Below, one piece after another: positions 15,541 to 24,349 of a stretch of DNA of 41,481 nucleotides. The DNA comes from Methylobacterium haplocladii (GTDB lineage Bacteria > Pseudomonadota > Alphaproteobacteria > Rhizobiales > Beijerinckiaceae). The notes under the pieces are model-generated. The model searched no databases. It saw nothing but the letters and a program-made list of their open reading frames with translations, and had not been told where the DNA came from. The first letter of the stretch is position 1, and every line of letters starts with the position of its first letter. The position numbers and the translations under genes are program-made. The stretch spans positions 1 to 41,481 of the forward strand of contig NZ_BJZT01000022.1 in the NCBI RefSeq assembly GCF_007992175.1. The letters are read 5' to 3'.

Positions 15541-16281
15541 ATGCAGAACGCGCTCTTCGTCGGGGTTTCCTCCCAGGTGGCGCTCGCCCGTGAGCTCGAC
15601 GTCATCGCCAACAACATGGCGAACGTCTCCACCACCGGCTTCAAGGCCCGCAACGCCCGCTTCGAGGAGTACTTGATGCCGACGGCCTCGGCCGACAGTT
15701 TCATGGGCGCCGACCGGCGCGTCTCCTACGTCATCGACTCGGGGACGCCCCTCGATCTCTCGCAGGGACCGGTCGAGCCCGACGGCAACCCGATGCATGT
15801 GGCCGTGAAGGGTGATGCCTTCCTGAGCGTGAAGACGCCGTCCGGCGACCGCTTCACCCGCAACGGCGCCTTCGAGCTCGACGCCCGCGGCACCCTCGTC
15901 ACCTCGGACGGCTACGCGGTGCAGGGCGATAACGGCCCGATCACGGTCAGCCAGCAGGAGACCGGCCTGAGCATCGCCCCGGACGGCACCGTCTCGACCA
16001 ATCTCGGCGTCCGCGGGAAAATCCGCCTCGTCACCTTCAAGAATGCGCAGGTCCTCAAGAGCGAGGGCGCCAACCTGTTCTCGTCGACACAGGCCCCGCA
16101 GGCCGCCGGGATCGACGGACGCCTGGAGCCCGGCACGCTGGAGCGCTCCAACGTCAAGCCGGTCGTCGAGATGACCCGGCTGATGGACGTCAACCGCACC
16201 TATTCCATGATTTCGAGCGTGATCTCGCGCCTCGACGATCTGCGCGGCACGGCGATCCGCCGTCTCGCCGACGTCGCCTGA
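15541..16281 (+). CDS. flgF: Flagellar basal-body rod protein FlgF
   Basis: This encodes a 246-residue proximal rod subunit, exported by the flagellar type III system without a cleaved signal. The N-terminal rod motif (ARELDVIANNMANVSTTGFKA, seen in pieces) and a middle FlgF/FlgG beta domain (GDAFLSVKT, FTRNGAFELD, LVTSDGYAV) are clear. The C-terminal helix MTRLMDVNRTYSMISSVI completes the family pattern. ATG at 15541 gives MQNALFVG, the usual start. An in-frame TTG at 15526 is less likely. It is the first gene of the rightward operon behind the sigma-54 promoter, 26 bases before flgG. Confidence 0.95.
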   Translation: MQNALFVGVSSQVALARELDVIANNMANVSTTGFKARNARFEEYLMPTASADSFMGADRRVSYVIDSGTPLDLSQGPVEPDGNPMHVAVKGDAFLSVKTPSGDRFTRNGAFELDARGTLVTSDGYAVQGDNGPITVSQQETGLSIAPDGTVSTNLGVRGKIRLVTFKNAQVLKSEGANLFSSTQAPQAAGIDGRLEPGTLERSNVKPVVEMTRLMDVNRTYSMISSVISRLDDLRGTAIRRLADVA

Positions 16282-16307
16282 TCCGTAGCGTCTAAGGAGC
16301 ATCCGCG

Positions 16308-17099
16308 ATGCGCGCCCTCTACGCTGCCGCCACCGGCATGGCGGCCCAGGAACTCAACGTCCAGGTCATCTCGAACAACATCGCGAACTTGCGCACCACC
16401 GGCTACAAACGCCAGCAGGTGCATTTCCAGGATCTGCTCTACCAGAACCTGCGCCGCTCCGGCTCCTCGACCTCGGACCAGGGCACCATCCTGCCGGCCG
16501 GCCTCGCCCTCGGCTCGGGCGTGAAGACCACTTCGACCGCGCGGGCGATGGGGCAGGGCACCCTGACCTCGACGGAGAAGGACTACGACGTCGCCATCCG
16601 CGGCGAGGGCCTGTTCCGCATCCGCAAGCCGGATGGCGGATATGCCTATACACGCGACGGCTCGTTCGATCTCGACGCCCAGGGCAACCTCGTCAGCCGC
16701 GACGGCTACCTGCTCGACCCCTCGATCACGGTGCCGAGCACCGCGACCTCGGTGACGATCTCGGCCACAGGCGCCGTCCAGGCGACGATCCCCGGCCAGA
16801 CCGCGCCGCAGCAGCTCGGGCAGTTCCAGCTCGCGCGGTTCATCAACAAGGTCGGCCTCGAATCGATCGGCGACAACCTGTTTCTGGAGACCGCGGCCTC
16901 GGGCCCGGCCATCACCGGCCTGCCGGGCGCAGAGGGCTTCGGCAACCTGCAGCAGAGCTACCTCGAAGAGGCGAACGTCAACGCCGTCACCGAGATCTCC
17001 TCGCTGATCGCCGCCCAGCGCGCCTACGAGATGAACTCGAAGGTCGTTACGGCGGCCGACCAGATGCTCTCGACCACCTCCCAGATGTTCCGCGGCTGA
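16308..17099 (+). CDS. flgG: Flagellar basal-body rod protein FlgG
   Basis: This encodes a 263-residue distal rod subunit, the normal length. It starts MRALYAAATGMAAQELNVQ, followed by ISNNIANLRTTGYKR, both rod-family signatures. The middle domain has FRIRKPDGG, AYTRDGSFDLD and GYLLDP. It ends with NAVTEISSLIAAQRAYEMN and AADQMLSTTSQMFRG, diagnostic for FlgG. AAGGAG lies about eight bases before the ATG, making it the best ribosome site in the operon. FlgA follows after 14 bases. Confidence 0.97.
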   Translation: MRALYAAATGMAAQELNVQVISNNIANLRTTGYKRQQVHFQDLLYQNLRRSGSSTSDQGTILPAGLALGSGVKTTSTARAMGQGTLTSTEKDYDVAIRGEGLFRIRKPDGGYAYTRDGSFDLDAQGNLVSRDGYLLDPSITVPSTATSVTISATGAVQATIPGQTAPQQLGQFQLARFINKVGLESIGDNLFLETAASGPAITGLPGAEGFGNLQQSYLEEANVNAVTEISSLIAAQRAYEMNSKVVTAADQMLSTTSQMFRG

Positions 17100-17113
17100 G
17101 GCTCGTAGATCCG

Positions 17114-18166
17114 ATGCAGACTCTCAAGCAGCGCCGCCCCGCCCCCAACCGCCGCGTCGTCGTGCCGACCCTCGGCATGATCGGCCGCGCCGCTCTGGCC
17201 GTCGCGGGCCTCGTCGCCGTGTCCCTCACCCTCCCGTCGCTGGCACGCGCCGATACGCTGCGGCTGCGCGGCGACATCACCGCCAGGGGCGACGTGCTGA
17301 CGCTGGGCGATCTCGTCGAGAACGCGCCGGCCGCCCTCCGCAACCGCCCGTTGTTCCGCGCGCCGGCATTGGGCGCCGCCGGCACGATCCAGGCCCGGCG
17401 CATCGCCGAGGCGATCGACAAGCTCGACCTCGGCACCATCGAGACCGGCGGCCGCAGCCAGATCCAGGTGCAGCGCGCCGCACGCCGTGTCGGGCCGCCG
17501 GAGATCGAGGCCGCCCTCAAGCGCGCCCTCGCCACGAGCCAGGGCGTCGACGCCGCCAACCTCAGCGTCCGCCTCGAAGGCGAGGCCATGCTGCTCGCCC
17601 CGGTCGAACTCGACGGCCCGGCCAACGCGCTGGACGTCACCTACGATGCCCGCTCGCACCGGATCGCCGGGCTGATCGTGCTCGGCGAGCGCCAAGCGTC
17701 CCTGCGCGTCACCGGACAGGTCGTCGAGATCCGCGAAGTCGCCGTGCTGACCCGCGCGCTCAACCGCGGCGACGCGATCGCCGCCGCCGACCTCACCCTG
17801 GAGCGCCGTCCGCGCGAGACCCTCGGCGCCGACGCGCTGGGCAACGGCGGCAGCGTCGCCGGGCAGGTCGCGCAGCGCAGCCTCAGCGCCGGCTCCGTGC
17901 TGCGGACCGGCGACGTCGCACCGCCGGATCTGGTCGCGCGCGGCGATGCCGTCGCCATCGTCTTCGAGACGTCCGGCGTCTCGCTCTCCATGACGGGAGT
18001 CGCCAACGAGAACGGTCGCCTCGGCGCCAGCGTCTCGGTGACCAACCCGGCCTCGAAGAAGATGCTCCAGGCCACCGTGATCGGGCCCGGCCGCGTCTCG
18101 GTCGGCCCCGCCCGGCCGCAGCCGATGGTGCAGGCCAGCGCCGCACCGGTCGGCCGCATCAATTGA
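17114..18166 (+). CDS. flgA: Flagellar P-ring assembly chaperone FlgA
   Basis: This encodes a 350-residue periplasmic protein that helps FlgI assemble the P ring around the rod. A long basic leader and hydrophobic stretch (AALAVAGLVAVSLTLPSLARA) form a signal peptide ending near residue 46. The body has an N-terminal alpha/beta part and a SAF domain (VAVLTRALNRGDAIAAADLTLE). The C-terminal strands (GSVLRTGDVAPPDLVARGDAVAI, read in pieces) include the AxxDL and G-x-x-V-x-I pattern of the family. Length exceeds the roughly 220 residues of enterobacterial FlgA, as is usual in this order. No flgI lies next to it in this window. Its stop overlaps a possible TTG start of flgH. Confidence 0.92.
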   Translation: MQTLKQRRPAPNRRVVVPTLGMIGRAALAVAGLVAVSLTLPSLARADTLRLRGDITARGDVLTLGDLVENAPAALRNRPLFRAPALGAAGTIQARRIAEAIDKLDLGTIETGGRSQIQVQRAARRVGPPEIEAALKRALATSQGVDAANLSVRLEGEAMLLAPVELDGPANALDVTYDARSHRIAGLIVLGERQASLRVTGQVVEIREVAVLTRALNRGDAIAAADLTLERRPRETLGADALGNGGSVAGQVAQRSLSAGSVLRTGDVAPPDLVARGDAVAIVFETSGVSLSMTGVANENGRLGASVSVTNPASKKMLQATVIGPGRVSVGPARPQPMVQASAAPVGRIN

Positions 18167-18201
18167 TCCCGTCCCTGGTCACACAGAGCGGCCCCCTTCC
18201 C

Positions 18202-18948
18202 ATGACCGTCCGCGTTCCCCACCTCCTCGCCGTCGCGCTGACCTGCGCGGGTCTCGGCGCCTGCAACACGGCCGACCGGCTGTCGCAGATCGGCGCGCAG
18301 CCGAACCTCTCGGCAATCGAGGATCCGACCTCGCAGGCCGGCTACAAGCCGGTGCGGCTGCCGATGCCGGACGTGCAGCCGGTCTCCTACGCGCCGAACT
18401 CGCTGTGGCGGACCGGCTCGAGGGCCTTCTTCAAGGACCAGCGCGCCGCCCGCATCGGCGACCTGCTCACCGTGAAGGTGAACTTTACCGACAAGGCCAA
18501 CCTCAACAACGAGACCAAGCGCTCGCGCTCGAACGCCGAGGGGTTCGGTCTGCCCAACGCCTTCGGCCTGGAGAAGGCGGCGGGCGTCGCCGCGGCGGGC
18601 ATCAGCGCCGACAAGCTGCTGAACGCCACCTCGACCTCGTCGAGCGACGGCGCCGGCTCGGTCCAGCGGGCCGAGACCGTGACCACCAACATCGCCGGCA
18701 TCGTCACGCAGGTGCTGCCGAACGGCAACCTCGTGGTCGAGGGCAAGCAGGAGATCCGCATCAACTACGAGGTGCGCGAACTCGTGGTCGCCGGCGTGGT
18801 GCGGCCGGAGGACATCGAGTCCGACAACACCATCGATTCCTCGAAGATCGCGCAGGCCCGCATCGCCTATGGTGGCCGGGGCCAGATCACCGACGTCCAG
18901 CAGCCCCGCTACGGCCAGCAACTCGTCGACGTGCTGCTGCCGTTCTGA
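18202..18948 (+). CDS. flgH: Flagellar L-ring lipoprotein FlgH
   Basis: This encodes a 248-residue outer-membrane lipoprotein of the L ring. The signal peptide ends in the lipobox L18-G-A-C21. The mature protein has SLWRTGSRAFFKDQRA, then GDLLTVKVNFTDKANL. VLPNGNLVVEGKQEI and the NYEVRELVVAGVVRPEDI segment follow, and it ends YGQQLVDVLLPF, all FlgH hallmarks. I prefer ATG at 18202 because it gives a compact lipoprotein signal. A TTG at 18163 overlapping the flgA stop would add 13 residues. It is the last gene of the operon, and six bases separate its stop from the next, convergent gene. Confidence 0.95.
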   Translation: MTVRVPHLLAVALTCAGLGACNTADRLSQIGAQPNLSAIEDPTSQAGYKPVRLPMPDVQPVSYAPNSLWRTGSRAFFKDQRAARIGDLLTVKVNFTDKANLNNETKRSRSNAEGFGLPNAFGLEKAAGVAAAGISADKLLNATSTSSSDGAGSVQRAETVTTNIAGIVTQVLPNGNLVVEGKQEIRINYEVRELVVAGVVRPEDIESDNTIDSSKIAQARIAYGGRGQITDVQQPRYGQQLVDVLLPF

Positions 18949-18954
18949 GACGGC

Positions 18955-19686
18955 TCACCCGTCCCGGCGGCCGCAGCGCACGTAGGTCGAGGCGCCCTTC
19001 GCGCTGGTCCAGGTCAGGTGGTCGCCGTCGACCAGCAGGCGAACCTGCGAGGTCCAGCGGCGGCCGCGCTCGCTGCAATCGGCGGCCACCGTCCAGGCGA
19101 TGCCGTCGCGCCGCCCGTTGCGGAAACGGCAGAGCGTGCGGCCGGCCTTCGCCCCGTCCTCCGTGATCAGGGCCGGCAGGTAGCCGCGCCGGCGGGAGGT
19201 GGCGCCGCAGGCCTGCGCGGTCGGCCCCCAGGTCCCGACATAGTTTACCCGCTCGATCGCCGGGCTCGGCGGACGCACGGGTGCGACCGGTGCAACGGGC
19301 GTCAGCGGTTCGGGAGCGACGCTGGCGACGCGGATGACGCCTGCCGGCCCGACGGCGGCCTCCTCGGCGATGACGCCAGTGTCCCCGGTGGTGACGACCT
19401 CAGCCGTTGCCTGTCGGCGCGCCCGCACCATCGCGATGCGCTCGGCGTCGGACTGATCGGCGACGGCAGTGCGCTCGGCCGCTGCGAGGTGGCCCGCCAT
19501 CTGGCCCCGACCGTCCTCCAGCAGGAACATGACGCTGAAGGTCAGCAGCGCGCCCCAGCCGGCGGCGAGCAGGAGCGGGATCGTCAGCCGAACGGGCCTG
19601 TGCCCGTCGACATCGGCGACGGGCGACATCGGCGCGTCGAGACGGGGCACGGGCTCGTCGTCCCCGATCTCGCGCGCCACGATCAT
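18955..19686 (-). CDS. Membrane-anchored protein with Cys-containing C-terminal domain
   Basis: This encodes a 243-residue protein of unknown function. A cytoplasmic start of about 34 residues precedes a single membrane span (TIPLLLAAGWGALLTFSVMFLL). A charged helical region and a Pro/Val-rich linker (about 125-145) follow. A periplasmic domain of about 95 residues then begins VNYVGTWGP. Cysteines in AQACGA, TLCRFRNG, AADCSERG and YVRCGRRD could form two disulphides. The WTSQVRLLVDGDHLTW strand pattern suggests a small beta-sandwich. GGGGGAT lies about eleven bases before the ATG. It is convergent with flgH. A flagellar role is not implied, since it is oppositely oriented. Confidence 0.75.
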   Translation of the reverse strand: MIVAREIGDDEPVPRLDAPMSPVADVDGHRPVRLTIPLLLAAGWGALLTFSVMFLLEDGRGQMAGHLAAAERTAVADQSDAERIAMVRARRQATAEVVTTGDTGVIAEEAAVGPAGVIRVASVAPEPLTPVAPVAPVRPPSPAIERVNYVGTWGPTAQACGATSRRRGYLPALITEDGAKAGRTLCRFRNGRRDGIAWTVAADCSERGRRWTSQVRLLVDGDHLTWTSAKGASTYVRCGRRDG

Positions 19687-19717
19687 GTCCGATCCCCCGC
19701 TCGATCCCTGGCCATAA

Positions 19718-20350
19718 TCAGCGTCCGAAGATGCCCTTCAGGAACTGCGCCGTGCGGTTGCGCTTCTTCTTGCGCTCCAGCTCGGCCGCATCCTTGACCC
19801 AGGCCACCTGCACGACGCGGCGCTCTCCCTCGAACGGCTCGTGGCCGTGCCAGGAATTGTCCGACCGCAGGAAAGCGAACATCGTGCCCATGGTCGGCGG
19901 CACCTCGACGGCGAAGGGCTCGTAGTTCTTGCCGTCGTACAGCACCCGCAGACGCCCGGCGGCGGGCGCGTCCCAGGCATCGTTCATGTAGACGAGCAGC
20001 GTCATCACCTTGGACGGGCCATCCGTGTGGATCGAGCCGTATTTCGGCTGGCTCTTTTTCATGATCGTGGTGAGGCGCGGGCACGAGACGAGATCGATGC
20101 CGAACTTCTCGCCGAGGATCCGCGAGAATTCGTCGCTTTCGAGTTCGTCGATCAGCGCCTTGAAGCGGCCTTTCAGCGCGACCTCGTCGACGGTGAGGTA
20201 GCCGGGCTTCGCGATGGCCGGGAAATCCTCGCGGATCTCGTCGATTGCGCCCTGGTTCAGCACGTCGTTGCCGAGGAAATAGGTGTAGGGCGCGCGCGCC
20301 ACGGGGGCTGCGCGCACGGCGTCCAGGTTGAGGATCGATAAGCCCGACAT
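19718..20350 (-). CDS. 2-oxoglutarate/Fe(II)-dependent oxygenase
   Basis: This encodes a 210-residue cytosolic protein with the double-stranded beta-helix signature of 2OG-Fe(II) dioxygenases. The HxD metal pair is in SIHTDGPSK and the distal histidine is in SWHGHEPF. The 2OG-binding arginine is in GERRVVQVAW, 8-10 residues later. MTLLVYMND and GRLRVLYDG supply the expected strands. It resembles prolyl-hydroxylase-like members (2OG-FeII_Oxy_3 type). The substrate is unknown. A basic KKKRNRTAQ tail follows the domain. The gene ends 31 bases from the start of the membrane-anchored protein on the same strand, so they may share a transcript. Confidence 0.85.
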   Translation of the reverse strand: MSGLSILNLDAVRAAPVARAPYTYFLGNDVLNQGAIDEIREDFPAIAKPGYLTVDEVALKGRFKALIDELESDEFSRILGEKFGIDLVSCPRLTTIMKKSQPKYGSIHTDGPSKVMTLLVYMNDAWDAPAAGRLRVLYDGKNYEPFAVEVPPTMGTMFAFLRSDNSWHGHEPFEGERRVVQVAWVKDAAELERKKKRNRTAQFLKGIFGR

Positions 20351-20551
20351 GGTGAGGTCTCGCCCGTTCGGAGGCGGCGCGATTCGTAATTTCTACGGCC
20401 GCTTCATCGTTTGTTAAAGGCCTTTCCGGCCACACCGATTCGTAAACGGCGCGATTGCGGCTTCTGCACGGCATGGGCCTCTTTTCCCGGCCGATCGAAC
20501 CTGCCATGGTCAAGCTTAGGCCGGAATCGTCACCGGCCGCCCGTCGGGATC

Positions 20552-20857
20552 ATGAAACTCGCTCTCGTCCTACTGACGAGCGCCTTGGCGATGGCCCAGG
20601 CGGCTCCGGCCGGCGCCCAGCAACGGCTGGCGGCGAATCGCATGTCCTGTACCGATGCGAAGGCGTTGGTGAAGCAGGACGGCGACGTCATGCTCGCTAC
20701 CGGGCCCGGCATGTCCGAGCGGATCGTGGCCGACCGCAGCTATTGCGAGATGACCGAGATCGCCGAGCTGCGCTTCGTGCCGACCCGCGACAACCCGCAA
20801 TGTCCCGTCGGCTACCGCTGCAAGTCGCCCGATTTCGAGGACTGGAACTGGAAGTAG
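20552..20857 (+). CDS. Small secreted cysteine-containing protein
   Basis: This encodes a 101-residue exported protein. The signal peptide MKLALVLLTSALAMAQAAPAGAQ is cleaved near AGA. The mature 78 residues contain four cysteines (MSCTDA, SYCEMT, PQCPVG, YRCKSP), enough for two disulphides. There is a VADRSYCEM strand and an aromatic end (DFEDWNWK). I do not know a function, although small periplasmic proteins with this SCxDAKALV...YRCK layout are common in Hyphomicrobiales. The ATG has only a weak GGGAT site. No gene partners are evident. The 235 bases to the transporter hold nothing I recognise. Confidence 0.78.
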   Translation: MKLALVLLTSALAMAQAAPAGAQQRLAANRMSCTDAKALVKQDGDVMLATGPGMSERIVADRSYCEMTEIAELRFVPTRDNPQCPVGYRCKSPDFEDWNWK

Positions 20858-21092
20858 GGGCTCTGTCGGGCAAGCCACGGCGTCGCACCCCGATGGCTTC
20901 ATCGGAGCGCCGGGCCGAGCGAAACATGGCCTCGCAGGAGCCGCGGCCCCGAACCTGACCAAAATTTCACGAGACAGCGCCTGCCCGGCAACACTATGTC
21001 GCCACGGCGCGCCGTCAGGGATGGCGCCCGTCGCCGGGCCGATGCCATCGGGCCGACTTCGTGCGTGACGAAGACTTCGAAGGGGAACCAGC

Positions 21093-23207
21093 GTGGCCGC
21101 ACTCAAGAGCGGGCTCGGCATCCAGGCCGTGCTCACCGCGATCGTCTCGCTGCTGCTGCTCGTCGCGCCGGGCATGCCGTCGCCGCCGCTCTACGTCTCG
21201 CTCGCGGGCTTCGCGATGGCGGGCATCCTGCTCGCGGCCAAGAACATCTCCGCCTATCTGAAGATCTTCATTTCGGTCTACGGCGTCGGCTTCCTCTTCC
21301 TCGCGGGCGCCAAGCAGGCCGCGGTTCTCGGCCTGCTGCCGCCCGTGCTGGCGGCGTTGCTGCCGCCGGATTTCGCGGCCACGGGCGCCGTCGTCTTCGC
21401 CGCGGTCGTGCTGGGCATCTCCTACCTGCAGCCGATCCGCGACATCACGCTGATCGCCGATCCGTATTTCGCCGGCCACGATGCACCGACCCAGGAGATC
21501 GGACCCTTCCGCTTCCTCGGGGGCACCGAGGGTAAGATCGGCCAGCGGCTCGTGGCGCTCTCGATCTTCGTCACCTTCGCCCAGGTCGCCCTGCAACTGC
21601 GCCTGAACTTCTGGTACCGCGACCTCTTCAACGCGCTGCAGGAATATAAGGCCGAGGTCTTCTGGTATCAGCTGATCTGGATCTTCGGGCCGCTGGCCAC
21701 GGTCTGGGTGATCATCGGCATGCTCGACGTCTTCATCGATGCGAGCCTGCACATCCGCTGGCGCACCTGGCTGACACGCAGCCTCTACGAGCGCTGGCTC
21801 GACGGCGGCACGCATTACCGCATCCCGTTCACCGACGAGCACGCCGACAACCCGGACCAGCGCATCCAGAGCGACGTCAACCTGTTCATCCAGCAGACGA
21901 CGACGCTTTCGATCCGGCTGCTCTCGCAGGCCGCGACCCTGGTCTCGTTCATGGTGATCCTGTGGGGCCTGTCGCGCGACTTCGTGCTGCCCTTCACCGA
22001 CACGGTGATCCCGGGCTTCCTGGTCTGGCTGGTGATCGGCTACGCGGTGATCGGCACCTGGCTGACCCACGTCATCGGCCGGCCGCTGATCGGTCTCGAT
22101 TTCCGCCAGGAGAAGGTGGAGGCGGATTTCCGCTTCTCGCTCGCCCGCACCCGCATCTATAGCGAGCAGATCGCGCTCCTGCGCGGCGAGCGGGCCGAAA
22201 CCGTGCGCCTGCGCGGCCTGTTCGGTTCGATCATCGGCAACTACCTCGGCATCATCTACCGGCGGATCAAGCTCGGCAGCTTCACGCTGTCCTACAGCCA
22301 GATCAGCGTGGTCTTCCCCTACATTCTGGCAGCTCCGTCCTACTTCGCGAAGAAGATCACGCTGGGCCAGTTCCAGCAGACGGGCGACGCCTTCGGCAGC
22401 GTGCAGGGCGCTCTGTCGTTCTTCATCAACTCCTACACCACGCTCGCCTCATACAAGGCCAACACCAACCGTCTCTCCTCGTTCAAGCGCGCGATGACGA
22501 AGGCCGAGGCGCTGAGCGGCGCCGGTTATGGACTCGTTCAGGGCAACGAGAGTCGGGGCGACGTCACCGCGAAGGACCTCGTCCTCGCCCTGCCCGATGG
22601 CCGCGAGATCGTCCACACGCCGGGTTTCGCCCTGCCCAAGGGCGCCGCCACGCTCGTCACCGGCCCCTCGGGCTCGGGCAAGTCGACGCTGTTCCGTGCG
22701 ATCGCCGGCATCTGGCCGTTCGGTAAGGGACGGGTCGATGTGCCGGCGGGCCAATCGGCACTGCTGCTGCCGCAGCGTCCCTACATCCCCCTGGGCACCC
22801 TGCGCGGAGCGGTGAGCTACCCCAGCACCACCGACCAGTTCTCGGATGCGGCGATCAAGGATGCGCTGATAGCGGCGCAGCTGCCGCAACTCGCCGACAG
22901 CCTCGACGAGACCGATGCCTGGGACCAGCGCCTCTCCGGCGGCGAGCAGCAGCGCCTCGCCATCGCCCGCGCCATCCTCGCCAAGCCCGACTGGCTCTTC
23001 CTCGACGAATCCACCGCCGCTCTCGACGAGCCGAGCGAGGCCAAAATCTATACGACGCTTCGTGAAAAACTGCCGGGCACCACGATCGTCTCGATCGGTC
23101 ACCGCTCGACCCTGCACGCCCTGCACGACGGCCGCATCGACATGCAGCCGGCGAACGACGGCCGGTTCGAGCCGAAGCGGCTGCCGGTGCCGGCGGCGGC
23201 GGAGTAG
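21093..23207 (+). CDS. SbmA/BacA-type ABC peptide transporter, BclA-like fusion
   Basis: This encodes a 704-residue inner-membrane transporter with the permease and ATPase fused. About four extra hydrophobic segments occupy residues 8-130. The SbmA/BacA-like membrane domain follows (about 150-470; NFWYRDLFNALQEY, WRTWLTRSLYERWL, NPDQRIQSDV, LDFRQEKVEADFRFSL). The ATPase (about 505-695) has Walker A GPSGSGKST, Q-loop PQRPY, signature LSGGEQQRLAIARA, Walker B WLFLDESTAALDE and switch His in SIGHRS. The order and the NPDQRI motif match YddA/Rv1819c and rhizobial BclA, which import peptides and related hydrophilic cargo. GTG start with AAGGGGAA upstream. The cargo in this organism is unknown. Confidence 0.92.
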   Translation: MAALKSGLGIQAVLTAIVSLLLLVAPGMPSPPLYVSLAGFAMAGILLAAKNISAYLKIFISVYGVGFLFLAGAKQAAVLGLLPPVLAALLPPDFAATGAVVFAAVVLGISYLQPIRDITLIADPYFAGHDAPTQEIGPFRFLGGTEGKIGQRLVALSIFVTFAQVALQLRLNFWYRDLFNALQEYKAEVFWYQLIWIFGPLATVWVIIGMLDVFIDASLHIRWRTWLTRSLYERWLDGGTHYRIPFTDEHADNPDQRIQSDVNLFIQQTTTLSIRLLSQAATLVSFMVILWGLSRDFVLPFTDTVIPGFLVWLVIGYAVIGTWLTHVIGRPLIGLDFRQEKVEADFRFSLARTRIYSEQIALLRGERAETVRLRGLFGSIIGNYLGIIYRRIKLGSFTLSYSQISVVFPYILAAPSYFAKKITLGQFQQTGDAFGSVQGALSFFINSYTTLASYKANTNRLSSFKRAMTKAEALSGAGYGLVQGNESRGDVTAKDLVLALPDGREIVHTPGFALPKGAATLVTGPSGSGKSTLFRAIAGIWPFGKGRVDVPAGQSALLLPQRPYIPLGTLRGAVSYPSTTDQFSDAAIKDALIAAQLPQLADSLDETDAWDQRLSGGEQQRLAIARAILAKPDWLFLDESTAALDEPSEAKIYTTLREKLPGTTIVSIGHRSTLHALHDGRIDMQPANDGRFEPKRLPVPAAAE

Positions 23208-23213
23208 GTCCGC

Positions 23214-23930
23214 CTATTTCACCAGCCCGAGCACCAGCGGCACCAGCATCGCCGTCAGGAAGGCGTTCAGCCCCATGGCGATGCCGGCGAAGGTTCCGGC
23301 GACGTCGCTGACCTGGAAGGCGCGGGCGGTGCCGAGGCCATGGGCGGCGAGGCCGGCCGCGAAGCCGCGGGCGCGCAGGTCTTTTACGCGCAGCAGGTTG
23401 AGCAGGGGCGAGACGACGACCGCGCCGGCCACCCCCGTCAGCATGACGAGCACGGCGGTCAGCGTCGGATCGCCGCCGAGGGCCTCGACGATGCCCATTG
23501 CGACGCCGGTGGTGACCGATTTCGGGGCGAGGGCGACGACGATGCCGTGCGACAGCCCGAAAGCGCGTGCGAGCAGCACCGCCGAGGTCAGTGCCGTTAC
23601 CGCCCCGACCACCAGCGCGGCAAGCATCGGGACGAGCGCGCGCAGCACGACGGCACGGCGCTCGTAAAGCGGCACGGCCAGCGCCACCGTCGCCGGTCCG
23701 AGCAGGAAATGCACGAACTGCGCGCCCTGGAAGTAGGTCGGATAGGGCGTACCGGTGAGCTTCAGGACGAGGCCGGTCATCCAGATCGCGTGCAGCACCG
23801 GGTTCGCGAGGGGATGGCGTCCGGTCGCTTCCGAGAACCGCTCGGCGACGACGTAGGCGACGAGCGTAACGGTCAGCCACAGCAGCGGCGTGCGCGTGAG
23901 ATAGACCCAGAGAGCGAACTCGCCGGTCAT
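23214..23930 (-). CDS. LrgB-family membrane protein
   Basis: This encodes a 238-residue polytopic inner-membrane protein of the LrgB/CidB (YohK) family. It has about seven hydrophobic spans and the diagnostic ALAPKSVTTGVAMGI, GVAGAVVVSPLL and GFAAGLAAHGLGTARAFQ motifs. LrgB acts with LrgA as a holin-like pair linked to murein hydrolase control in Gram-positives. In plants and some bacteria homologues carry glycolate/pyruvate. The start overlaps the upstream LrgA-like gene by four bases (ATGA), showing a two-gene operon. Either a holin-like or an organic-acid transport role is possible. Sequence alone does not decide. Confidence 0.93.
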   Translation of the reverse strand: MTGEFALWVYLTRTPLLWLTVTLVAYVVAERFSEATGRHPLANPVLHAIWMTGLVLKLTGTPYPTYFQGAQFVHFLLGPATVALAVPLYERRAVVLRALVPMLAALVVGAVTALTSAVLLARAFGLSHGIVVALAPKSVTTGVAMGIVEALGGDPTLTAVLVMLTGVAGAVVVSPLLNLLRVKDLRARGFAAGLAAHGLGTARAFQVSDVAGTFAGIAMGLNAFLTAMLVPLVLGLVK

Positions 23931-24331
23931 GCGGTCTCGTCGGGGCGGCGCGGACGCACGAGGCGCGAGACCGCGACGAAGGTGAGTGCCGTCGCCGACA
24001 GGGTCAGCACCACGGAGACGAGCAACACGACGGCGAGCGCGAGGCCGTTGGCAGCCAACACGTCGAGCCGGCCGACGATGCCGACCCCGGCCGGCACGAA
24101 CATCAGTGAGAGATGGGCGAGCAGCCCCTTCGCGGTGCCCTCCAACTCACCCTGGACGAGGGGCTTCGGCAGCATCCGCTCGGCCGAGCGGTGGTAGCGG
24201 TCGCGAACCAGCAGAAAACCGAACATCAGCACGGCCCCGAGCACCGGACCCGGCACAGGCAGGCCGCTGCCATGGGCCACCACTTCGCCGAGAAGCTGGG
24301 CCAGCAGGATCAGGGCAAGGCTGACGATCAC
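23927..24331 (-). CDS. CidA/LrgA-family holin-like protein
   Basis: This encodes a 134-residue inner-membrane protein with four hydrophobic spans and the CidA/LrgA motifs LLGEVVAHGSGLPVPGPVLG and LLAHLSLMFVPAGVGIV (quoted separately). The length and topology are normal. The basic C-terminus (RLVRPRRPDETA) overlaps the LrgB start. The start is a GTG at 24331 without a strong ribosome site. It begins 18 bases after the stop of the TerB-like gene on the same strand, so all three may be co-transcribed. Confidence 0.92.
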   Translation of the reverse strand: MIVSLALILLAQLLGEVVAHGSGLPVPGPVLGAVLMFGFLLVRDRYHRSAERMLPKPLVQGELEGTAKGLLAHLSLMFVPAGVGIVGRLDVLAANGLALAVVLLVSVVLTLSATALTFVAVSRLVRPRRPDETA

Positions 24332-24349
24332 GGCGCCGTCGGGGATCCG

